From Impatiens glandulifera (lineage: Eukaryota; Streptophyta; Magnoliopsida; Ericales; Balsaminaceae): DNA of 64,000 bases. The translations under genes were made by a program, and so were the position numbers. The stretch's first letter is position 1; each line of letters starts with the position of its first letter. Below are positions 22,798 to 31,570 of this stretch, one piece after another. Location: positions 40,149,382 to 40,213,381 of the forward strand of contig NC_061863.1 in assembly GCF_907164915.1 (NCBI RefSeq). Direction: 5' to 3'. The notes under the pieces were generated by a model. It was not told the origin of the DNA, made no database searches, and saw only the letters and a list, made by a program, of their open reading frames with translations.

Positions 22798-25485
22798 ATG
22801 GTGAAGAAAATCACTCTCAGTCACTATACTTTGCAGGTGGACTTTCCATCGGTGTATTCTTTTGATCAATCGGAGGTGGTGAAGATGTTCCAAACCCTAG
22901 AATATTCTAGGTTAGGGAAGTATCTTGGCGGACCGTTCATCTTCTATGAAGACAAAGTTCGCGAGTTCTTCAAGACGGTAGTTTTGGTGGATGATTCCAT
23001 CGTAGCAATCGTCAACGGAACGGAGATTTCTTTTGACGAAGCAGTCTATGCGGAGTTCTTTGAACTTCCGACGGAGGGTCATCTGTTTGACTTAGTGCTC
23101 TCTTCAGAAATCATGGAGGAGATGAAGACAACTTTCTCTGCAGACGGCTCTAAGATCCATGTGAATGGATTCAAGAAGGTATTCAAACCACACTTCATTC
23201 TTCTAAACGACGTGGTGGCGAAGGCGTTGCAAGGGAAGGCTGGTTCCTTCCACCTCTATAGTCAAGACCGTTTTGACTATATGTGTGCTATTTCGAAAGG
23301 GATCCAGGTAAACTGGGCTCATACCCTTTTTCAGAATCTTTGTTACTCTATTAGTCAGACGAACAAGGAGAGTATCACGTATGCGGCTCAACTGAGTCAT
23401 CTGTTGAAGCATTTGGGAGTTCCCGTTGGTGAACCGGCGCAGATCAACTCTCCAAGAGTATTTACTGCTCTTACGGTGGCTAGCACACTGACGAGGTTGA
23501 AGAACAACCTTGAATCTGCATCAAGTGCTTCTAGTTACCAGACCGATGGAAAGCCTTCCACTCGATCAAAGCCCTTTGCTTCTGTTATTTCAATAGGGGC
23601 AAAGAAAACCAAAACTGTGAACGAATCGGAGGCCAGTTCCTCCAGTATGAAAAGCCCAAATCAGAAGGACTCAGAATCTGTTGATTCAAGGGTGAAGCAA
23701 GGTCCAGACGTACTTGCTGCAACACCAATGTCATCCTTATCCACTCCCTCAACCTATTTGAGGAAACCTTCGAGGTCTTGTGCCTCAAAGGAGAAGAAGA
23801 CAAAGGCGCCCCGCGCGTCTAAATCTACTAAGGTAAAGTCTTCCAAATCTTTGGCTGCTGTGCCAAAATTTGATGTTCCCGTAGTGGAACAAGCTGAATC
23901 TGTATTCTCTCCTTTGAGAGAATCTGTTGAAGGACCTGCTGTTGAGTCAGCCGGTCCAAATGATGAAACTGTTGACAGGGCTGAGTCTCCTATTATTCAA
24001 TCCGATCATGTAGCCGCCGGTGCTATAGAGTCATCACAACCAGAACAAGGTGTTGTCCTTACCCTTGTAGCTGGTGAACCCAATACTCCTACTCCCAAAG
24101 ATTCCTTGGTGGTCGGGAAAATTGTCTGTAGAGAGCTTCCTATTGAGCTCTGTATGAAACCACAATCTGCCTTCCAACTATTGCGGTTCAGAAAAGGGAC
24201 ACGTGGAATTGTGATTGGTGAACCAAGACCCGCTCCAAAACCCGTAGAGGTTGTTGGAAGAGGAAAATCCATTGTTATTCACGCTCCTGAGAAGGTATCT
24301 GAGGCAACAGGTATCGTTGACCTTATTTTGGATCAAGTTAAAGCTCTTGCTGCTGAGAAACTGGAAATTTATGAGTCTTGGTCCATGGAGAGGTTGTCCT
24401 CCAAGTACAACGACTCTCTGTCAAACGCTACCATAGTAAAAGAATGGAAGAAGAGGGTAGCAAACGAGAAGAAAGTCCTGAAATGGGCAAGAACTTCAGA
24501 TGTTGGTGAAGCTCTTAAGAAAAGAGAACTGGTGGAAGCTTGCATTCTTGGAAAAGCTCTTTTTCCAATTTATGAAGCCAGGAAAGCTAACTTCAATCCC
24601 GATGTAAAAGGAGCTAATGTTGAATCAAAGGTATTGAAGAAGTTGAATGATATCCTGGAAAGCTATGTCTCTGCTGCTTCTAGACACATTCACGGCGCCG
24701 ATTGCTCTGGCGCAGAACCTCTCAATGAAGAAGAAGCTATGGACATTCAAGATGTTGATAATGATGAGTTAGATGCTGCTCTCCTGATCGAATTCGGGAA
24801 TCTTTCTGCCGAAGAGAGACGCATTCTAGATCATCTTGTCCAAGGACTTCCGAATGAAGAAGAAGAAAATGTGAATATTCAAGAGCCTAAACAAGCTCTT
24901 GAGAAAAATAATGAAGAAGTCATCATAGAAGATGTGACTAAGGAGGCTTTGAAAGCTCATATTAAAGAAAACGTATTAATAACCCCTGTTGCGAGAATAG
25001 AGGGTGTTCAAGAAAAATTGGCCGATGTCACTCAGCTAGAAACTGCAAGAACTGAGGGGGAACCCTCCAAAGAGAAAGACAATGAACAAGAAAGTTCCTC
25101 ATCTGAGGAGGAACAGGATCAGCAACCAACTTTTGTGAAGCCCCGCTTATTTCCCGACGGCGTTGTGGGAAGTGTTCACGAAAACCTCAACAATCCCATT
25201 CACTACACTGGAAATCTGTTTGAAAGATTTGAGAGGGAAGAAAAAGAAATTGAAGAAGAAGAACAAGAAAAAGCTGCTAAGAATGCTGAAATGAATCAGC
25301 CGGAGCAATCCTTGCAGGTTCATACAAACTTTGAGCCTATTCAAAGTATGGCAGCAGAATCTGAAGAAGTCTCGTCTCATGAAGAATCATCTGCCGGAGG
25401 AAACAAAGTGCTAAGATCTATGAGGTCTATGATTTCTTCAATCCATAAGACCATGTCTCAGACAATGAATTCAAGGGAAGAATAA
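22798..25485 (+). CDS. Accessory protein of element 2, unknown function (895 aa, intact)
   Basis: The ATG at 22798 (MVKKITLSHYTLQVDF) was chosen because homologues A, B and C start at the same point; the frame opens upstream only at non-ATG codons. The N-terminal ~230 residues form the family domain: VDF (14-16), LGGPFIFYEDKVREFF (43-58), FELPTEG (88-94), IQVNWAHTLFQNL (169-181). Then come a Ser/Lys-rich basic linker, a second compact region (about 440-680, with KALAAEKLEIYESW and VKEWKKRVANEKK), and an acidic Glu-rich tail. I recognise no catalytic motif, signal peptide or membrane span. The stop (TAA) is followed in the same frame by more coding-like sequence. The N-domain may be distantly related to the 'putative plant transposon protein' family. 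Function unknown; keeping it while pol is lost suggests a use for the element. Confidence 0.7.
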   Translation: MVKKITLSHYTLQVDFPSVYSFDQSEVVKMFQTLEYSRLGKYLGGPFIFYEDKVREFFKTVVLVDDSIVAIVNGTEISFDEAVYAEFFELPTEGHLFDLVLSSEIMEEMKTTFSADGSKIHVNGFKKVFKPHFILLNDVVAKALQGKAGSFHLYSQDRFDYMCAISKGIQVNWAHTLFQNLCYSISQTNKESITYAAQLSHLLKHLGVPVGEPAQINSPRVFTALTVASTLTRLKNNLESASSASSYQTDGKPSTRSKPFASVISIGAKKTKTVNESEASSSSMKSPNQKDSESVDSRVKQGPDVLAATPMSSLSTPSTYLRKPSRSCASKEKKTKAPRASKSTKVKSSKSLAAVPKFDVPVVEQAESVFSPLRESVEGPAVESAGPNDETVDRAESPIIQSDHVAAGAIESSQPEQGVVLTLVAGEPNTPTPKDSLVVGKIVCRELPIELCMKPQSAFQLLRFRKGTRGIVIGEPRPAPKPVEVVGRGKSIVIHAPEKVSEATGIVDLILDQVKALAAEKLEIYESWSMERLSSKYNDSLSNATIVKEWKKRVANEKKVLKWARTSDVGEALKKRELVEACILGKALFPIYEARKANFNPDVKGANVESKVLKKLNDILESYVSAASRHIHGADCSGAEPLNEEEAMDIQDVDNDELDAALLIEFGNLSAEERRILDHLVQGLPNEEEENVNIQEPKQALEKNNEEVIIEDVTKEALKAHIKENVLITPVARIEGVQEKLADVTQLETARTEGEPSKEKDNEQESSSSEEEQDQQPTFVKPRLFPDGVVGSVHENLNNPIHYTGNLFERFEREEKEIEEEEQEKAAKNAEMNQPEQSLQVHTNFEPIQSMAAESEEVSSHEESSAGGNKVLRSMRSMISSIHKTMSQTMNSREE

Positions 25486-26145
25486 AGGGAGAGCTTTCGC
25501 AATATTTTCAAGGTCCTCACTGAGCTAGATAACACCTTGAAGAAGAACACATATGAGACTCATATCGCGAACGTAAACTTCTCAAGGGTTGAAAAGCAAC
25601 TTGTCAATCGTCAAACCGAGTTATTTGATATTGAAAGGCAAATCAACGATGAACGCCACAAGGAAACTTTGGAAGAATTTAGTATGGTGAAGAATCAGAT
25701 GGTGGAAATCTAGGGTTGTATGAGAAGGAATGACAATGAACGACAGGAATTTGCTGACTCCATTGCAAGGAAGTTTCAAGTAAATGAGGATGCAATTGCC
25801 AATGCTGAAAGTGTTCAACCTCGACCAATTCAAGGTGAGTCAAGTAGAAGGAATGATGGTGTGTCAACCGGGACAAGATCCAGGCGAGCTCCAAATACTG
25901 ATGACAATCCTAGGCCAACCAAGAGAGGTGGTGGTAGAAGCGGTGGTGAGCGTGGAGGTCGAAGTGGTGGTGGCCGGAGTAGGCTATCCAATGTCGATCA
26001 AGGTGGACGTGCCGGTGGTGGTGAACGTGGTGGAAGATCAAATACAGGCGGTCGTGGTGGTCGCGGCTATCCTTCTTTTTTCAACATGCTTCCAGGGCAA
26101 GAGATGAGTCCAACCGATCCTCGAGTTAAAAGGGAAGAACAATGA
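25486..26145 (+). pseudogene. C-terminal extension of the accessory protein (coiled coil plus RGG repeats)
   Basis: The frame of the accessory ORF continues after its TAA with a charged helical stretch (VLTELDNTLKKNTYETH, then INDERHKETLEEF) and then an Arg/Gly-rich tail (GGRSGGERGGRSGGG) ending at 26145. A second stop, TAG near 25711, is CAG in the right arm. RGG tails usually bind RNA. Either the ancestral protein was about 1100 residues long, or the tail is reached by readthrough of the first TAA, which both arms share. Confidence 0.55.
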
Positions 26146-26304
26146 TTTCTCTTCTTTTACTCTATCTAACTTTATTGAACATGTTTTCTTGATGGTTTTC
26201 GAATATTGATTTTGGATGAATGGTGTAAGTGAACAAGGTTTATGTTTATTTACATGATGAATGCATACTTTGATATATGTATGCAGGTCTGTAATTTCTT
26301 CATC

Positions 26305-26317
26305 AAAAAGGGGGAAA
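26305..26317 (+). other. Polypurine tract of element 2
   Basis: AAAAAGGGGGAAA one base before the 3' LTR; this would prime plus-strand DNA synthesis. The right-arm copy is mutated (AAAAATGGAGAAA). Confidence 0.85.
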
Positions 26318-26318
26318 T

Positions 26319-28532
26319 TGTTGGCTCAAATTATTTTGACTAAGGATTGAAATAATTTAACCACTGATATTTTGATGATGAAATAACTTATGAGTTTTGA
26401 TACAGGTGTATTGAGATAACATGTTATGAGACTTGGATCTAATGAGGGTCATTAGACCGATTTTGACTTTCATTGCATAGAATTAGACGTAAGTCTAATA
26501 GAATTAGACGTACAGTCTAACTCATTGGAGTTAGACGTGTAGTCTAATAGACGTGTAAAGAATTAGACGGATGGTCTAATGAATACACGGATGGTCTAAT
26601 GAATACACGGAATTAGACGCAAGTCTAATACAATTAGACGTACAGTATAACTCATCGGAGTTAGACGTGTAAAGAATTATACGGATGGTCTAATGAATAC
26701 ACGGAACTAGACGCAAGTCTAATAGAATTAGACGTACAGTCTAACTCATCGGAGTTAGACGTGTAGTCTAATATATTTGTAATTAGACGGGTAGTCTAAT
26801 TGATATACGGAATTAGACGTACAGTCTAACTCATCGGAGTTAGACATGTAGTCTAATAGAAAGTGAAAGTTATACGTGCGTCTAACTCCTTCAGACAAGT
26901 CTGAGGTAGAACCGGAATTAGACGTTCCAGTATAACTCAGTGGAGTTAGACGTGCCAGTCTAATGGTTATTGAATTATTAGACGTGTGGTCTAATTAATG
27001 AAAGTTAGACGTGAGTCTAACTCCTTCAGACAAGTCTGAGGTAGAACCGGAATTAGAGGTGTCAGTCTAACTCAGTGGAGTTAGACGTGACAGTCTAATG
27101 GTTATTGAATAATTAGACGTGTGGTCTAATTAATGAAAGATAGACGTGAGTCTAACTCCTTCAGACAAGTCTGAGGTAGAACCGGAATTAGACGTGCCAG
27201 TCTAACTCAGTGGAGTTAAACGTGTCAGTCTAATGGTTATTGAATAATTAGACGGGTGGTCTAATTAATGAAAGTTAGACGTGAGTCTAACTCCTTCAGA
27301 CAAGTCTGAGGTAGAACCGGAATTAGACGTGACAGTCTAACTCAGTGGAGTTAGACGTGCCAGTCTAATGGTTATCGAATAATTAGATGTGTGGTCTAAT
27401 TAATGAAAGTTAGACGTGAGTCTAACTCCTTCAGACAAGTCTGAGGTAGAACCGGAATTAGACGTGCCAGTCTAACTCAGTGGAGTTAGACGTGCCAGTC
27501 TAATGGTTATTGTAGTTAGACGCGAGTCTAATTATATTAGACCAGGCGGTCTAATAGTCGTTTTCTTATCAGAAGGAGATGACTTATTTCATTAGACTGA
27601 TTTTCACAATCCGTCTAACTGAAATACGTCTAATGCTCAGTTTAAGTAGTACGCTTGAATCTAGCATTTCTCCTACCCACGTGCTATAGCTGTACCCTAC
27701 TTCTGCTCCACTTTCTAGTGAAGATTAGTACAACAGCTGTATGCATCCAATCAATGAATGCCACGTAAGAGAATTTTCCTCACATTACTTGTTTTGCAGG
27801 TACATCCCTGATGGAATATTCGACGCACTACCAGTTTTGTACGGCCACGATCATTGTGCTCAGAACCTGTTGTGTACAATGGAGGCTTTCCAATGGAAGA
27901 GTGCCACGTATCATTCTTGAAGATTCGGCCGTTAGCTCCTGCTCAGTATTTAACCAATCTTAAGGACAACGGACGAAGCACCTTATCGGTTTTCAAAACC
28001 TTGCACCTTGTCTTACACAACGAACAAGTAATCTGATTTTGCAGAAAGAGAAACTACTCAATCATCTTGCTTACTGAACTTATTCTGTGAAGCTTCTTTC
28101 TGATTGTACTGTGTGTGAATCGAGAGAGAGAGCTAGAATCAAAACACCTTTAGTTGAGTGATATTTTTCATCTTGTAATTGAACAGAAAGTGTTCTGTTC
28201 AATAGTGAGCTAAGTGTGTGTAAACTGTATTTGATTCTTATCATCTTATAGTGAATCCTTCCGGTGGTTGGAAGAAGGGGTGACGTAGGAGAGTTTCTCC
28301 GAACATCCATATACAAAGTGTTGTGTTCTTCATGTCTGTAATCTTTTCATATTTCATCTTGTGCTTCAAACCCAAGTAAACAATTCCGCCTTGAATCCGT
28401 TTCAAGTGTTTACACAAGTTTGCGTAGAATAGAGAGCGAATTAAATCCCTAACAGGATTTCTTTCAAAATATTTTTCATAAGCCTTCATCTTTAGCCAGA
28501 CCCCGTCTCTATCGATAAAGTCGATCCTATCA
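26319..28532 (+). repeat. 3' LTR of element 2
   Basis: Starts TGTTGGCTCAAATT and ends GATCCTATCA, 2214 bp, with the same TTAGACG arrays (about 26480-27630) in different copy number from the 5' LTR. Scattered substitutions between the two LTRs indicate an older insertion than the Gypsy element in the right arm. Confidence 0.85.
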
Positions 28533-28639
28533 ATTGATTATATATATATATATATTCATATATATTCATCATTAATTATTTTCTCATTTTTATATTAAAT
28601 AAATTTAACTAGTTTAATTCATAATAATAAATGAGTGAA

Positions 28640-28830
28640 AAAAATATATGAATATTTAATTAATAAATATATAAATAAAAAAATAAAAATTAACATGATT
28701 TACTAAAAGAGGCTAAATAAACATATAATACGTATGTTTAAATGACATTTTATTAATGCATACGTCTAAATGAGCTAGGTGTACAAGTATATACGTCTAA
28801 TTGAGTTTTTTTTCAATATTTTAAATAATC
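28640..28830 (-). repeat. Dispersed repeat flanking element 2, right outer copy
   Basis: Inverted partner of 16450-16650, with the shared words GACATTTTATTAATGCATACG and ATTTACTAAAAGAGGC. Confidence 0.45.
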
Positions 28831-28964
28831 AAACTAATCATGTTTTAAATTTGTTTATATAACTTAATATATATATATATATTTTCATAATTATATATAT
28901 ATATATATAATTGTTAATCATTATCAATTATATATTCTTAAATAAAATTATAATAAATAAAGCA

Positions 28965-29050
28965 ACATTCTTAAGTTGTGTAATGGTTAAGTGTTTATTT
29001 TGCATAATAAAGATCGAAGATTCGAATCTCACCCGGTGCAAATTTGTAAT
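28965..29050 (+). mobile_element. tRNA-like SINE head (candidate)
   Basis: TTGTGTAATGGTTAAGTG resembles a Pol III A box, and about 30 bp later AGATTCGAATCTCACCCGG resembles a B box. This is the layout of plant tRNA-derived SINEs. The mirror copy is at about 45830-45915. No poly(A) tail or target duplication was found. Confidence 0.4.
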
Positions 29051-29084
29051 AATTATAAAGATGAAATATGGAATATGTTGGATG

Positions 29085-29470
29085 ACAGAAATGAGTTGGT
29101 AAGTAGGTGAGAATAAATTTTTTTTTTGATGGAAATGAATTGATAAATCTTAGTAAAGAAGAGATGGTTGGATAATAAGAAATATGTTATTTGACGGAAG
29201 TAAGTTAGTAAGTGGGTGAGAATAAGATCATTACATATGTTGTAAATGTCGGTAAAGAAGAGATGGTTGGGTAATAAGAAATATGTTGGTTGATGGTTAT
29301 GTAATAATGAATATGTTGGTTGACGGAAGTGAGTTAGTAAGTAAATAAGAATAAAATTATTTGTTAATGGAAGTGAGTTAATAAAAGTCGATAAAGAGAA
29401 GTTGGTTGGATAATAAAAAAATATGTTGGTTGATAAAAATAAGTTAGTAAGAAGAGTATTATACATTTGA
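29085..29470 (+). repeat. Minisatellite-like field (TATGTTGGTTGACGGAAGTGAG words)
   Basis: Imperfect repeats of GGTTGGATAATAAGAAATATG, GTTGGTTGACGGAAGTG and GTTAGTAAGTGGGTGAGAATAA. Its mirror image is at about 45395-45790. The antisense long frame across it is a by-product of the repeats. Confidence 0.65.
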
Positions 29471-29982
29471 TAATTAATACTCATGCTAGGTAAAAATTTT
29501 TATATCATATAGAATCGGTCAATAAAATGGTTCATTAACAATTCACAAATGAAAAATGGAAGAAATAAAATAAAATATTTAATTCATTTAGTAAAAAAAA
29601 TTATTCAGTTAACTCTTAAACAAATAAATTTGGCACATTTTATAAGTTTATATATATATATATATAAAATAGAAAATTTCACACCTTAATAAATAAATTT
29701 GTATTTTTCAACTAACTTTATAAATAAATTTGACTTTCTAAAATATATTTAACCATGTATCATATTTTGAAACAATGTATTTGATTATGCAAAGTTTATT
29801 GAACAAGTTTTAAGATGTCTAATGAAACCAAAACTAATCACATCATTCAATATCTGGATCCATTTCCTTAATAATTAATTTATTAACAAAAATATTTTTT
29901 ATTTTAAATTTTATTATAATATATTAATATATTTTAAATCATTTTACCAAAATATTCAAAACCATGGCAGATTGTATAAGTG

Positions 29983-29992
29983 CTATAAAAAG
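29983..29992 (+). promoter_or_regulatory. TATA box of BAHD gene (left copy)
   Basis: CTATAAAAAG about 120 bp before the ATG at 30111; identical in the right-arm copy at 44887-44896. Confidence 0.6.
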
Positions 29993-30110
29993 CGGTCGGG
30001 GAGATCCAGTGGAAACACTGAATATGAGAACAAAGAGCTCCCTTACAAATTAATTACATTTGTTCGCCCAATTAATTAATCCAGTACTACAAGTGCATCG
30101 ATCTGAAACT

Positions 30111-31472
30111 ATGGAACAGTTGGTGTTTACGGTGAGAAGACAAGAAGCAAAACTTGTGGTTCCGGCTAAGCTGACCCCTCGTGTTCACTTGCCACTTTCA
30201 GACATCGATGACCAAGAGGGTCTTCGTTTTCATATTCCCATCATAAAGTTCTATGGCGGCTCCCACTTCCAGAGTGACAAAGATCCAGTTAAGGTTATTC
30301 GTGAAGCCCTCTCCGAGGCATTGGTATTTTACTATCCATTTGCCGGTCGCCTAAGGGAAGAATTACCAGGGCGCAAACTTATCGTGGATTGCACCGGAGA
30401 ACTAGGAATCTTGTTTATTGAGGCCGATGCTGACGTTACGCTCAAGGAGTTAGGCGTCCCCCTTCAACCTCCGTTCCCTTACTTGGAAGACCTTCTTCAC
30501 GATGTTCCGGGCTCAGACGGTATACTCGGATGTCCATTGCTTTTAATTCAGGTCACGCGCCTCACGTGTGGCGGCTTCGTCGTGGCATGCCGCTTCAATC
30601 ACACCATGTGCGACGGGACAGGACTGGCTCAATTCCTAACCGCTGCCGGAGAACTTGCACGAGGCCGCCAAGCACCTTTTGTACCGCCCGTGTGGGAGAG
30701 AAAACTGTTGAGCGCCAGGGATCCACCCCGCGTGACATTCACTCATCACGAATTCGATGAGTTGGTCGAAGTCCCAATTGAGGATTTAGATCATCGCTCT
30801 TTCTTTTTTGGATCAGACGAAGTGATGGCATTGAGACAACTCGTATTTGATCAAGACCAGCTCGGTCGTAGCTGTACCTCATTCGAATTGATGACTGCAT
30901 GCATCTGGCGATGCCGCACCATCGCTCTCGGGTTGGAACCAAACGAGGATGTGCGGGTTCATTTTGTGGTCAATGCCCGCAAAAAGTATAAACCGCACCT
31001 CCCAACTGGTTACTACGGCAATGCTAGTGCGTTTCCGGCTGCTTTGACCACGGCGGGGATGTTATGCACACAGCCGTTGGGCTACGCATTGAAGTTGGTA
31101 ATTGAAGCTAAAGAGGTGGTGACAGAGGAGTACATGAGGTCGATGACTGACCTCATGGTCTTGAGGGGACGACCTCCCTACATGGGGGCACACTCTTTTT
31201 TCATTTCAGACGTGAGGCATGTAGGGTTTGTGGACGTTGACTTTGGTTGGGGAAAGGCTTGCTATACTGGACTAACTTCTTCATGCGCAAGAGCCTTACC
31301 TAGCCAAGTCATGAGGTTGTTCAACTTTTTTGTATGCGGTAAGAATGATAAAGACGAGGATGGAGCTCTCTTGCTATTATCACTTCCACCAACTTCCATG
31401 AAGCTATTTGAGGACGAAATGCAACGCCTACTAAAACATGGTTATCATATCCTATCAACTTTACAAACATAA
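30111..31472 (+). CDS. BAHD acyltransferase, benzyl alcohol O-benzoyltransferase-like (left copy)
   Basis: BAHD enzymes move an acyl group from acyl-CoA to an alcohol or amine in the cytosol. The protein is 453 aa, normal for the family, in one exon. The catalytic HxxxD is HTMCD at 164-168 and the structural DFGWG is at 377-381; both are intact. The N-terminus (EQLVFTVRRQEAKLVVPAK, SDIDDQEGLRF) is characteristic of the benzyl/alcohol benzoyl- and acetyltransferase clade that makes volatile esters, so the substrate guess is by family. The ATG at 30111 was chosen because the open frame upstream begins at TTG and this Met fits relatives. Just downstream come AATAAA-like signals and, 99 bp on, a Gypsy-like derivative. 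The mirrored copy differs at 8 residues by my count. Confidence 0.9.
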   Translation: MEQLVFTVRRQEAKLVVPAKLTPRVHLPLSDIDDQEGLRFHIPIIKFYGGSHFQSDKDPVKVIREALSEALVFYYPFAGRLREELPGRKLIVDCTGELGILFIEADADVTLKELGVPLQPPFPYLEDLLHDVPGSDGILGCPLLLIQVTRLTCGGFVVACRFNHTMCDGTGLAQFLTAAGELARGRQAPFVPPVWERKLLSARDPPRVTFTHHEFDELVEVPIEDLDHRSFFFGSDEVMALRQLVFDQDQLGRSCTSFELMTACIWRCRTIALGLEPNEDVRVHFVVNARKKYKPHLPTGYYGNASAFPAALTTAGMLCTQPLGYALKLVIEAKEVVTEEYMRSMTDLMVLRGRPPYMGAHSFFISDVRHVGFVDVDFGWGKACYTGLTSSCARALPSQVMRLFNFFVCGKNDKDEDGALLLLSLPPTSMKLFEDEMQRLLKHGYHILSTLQT

Positions 31473-31570
31473 ATGGAATATATATATATATATTCCTTTC
31501 CAAAACAAATAAATAAACATCAATAAATTAAACGAATCCCCCCGTTTCACATCTCAAATATATAATAATG

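Larger units (their letters stand above)
17658..28532 (+). mobile_element. Non-autonomous Sirevirus-like Copia derivative, element 2 (left arm)
   Basis: Order: 5' LTR, Met primer site, gag, motif-rich spacer, one long accessory ORF, purine tract, 3' LTR. All of pol is missing; the sequence passes from the gag stop to spacer. The purine tract CAAAAAGGGGGAAAT directly before TGTTGG is typical of Sireviruses. No clear 5-bp target duplication is visible because both flanks are AT repeats. It must have moved with Pol supplied by a relative. Element 1 is a relative by gag and accessory ORF, but its LTR differs. Confidence 0.85.

Noticed and set aside
29053..29484. 143-codon open frame on the minus strand
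   Set aside because: It lies on a minisatellite-like field and is a repeat artefact.
30060..30110. N-terminal extension of the BAHD protein upstream of 30111
   Set aside because: The open frame begins with TTG, not ATG; the family start matches the Met at 30111.
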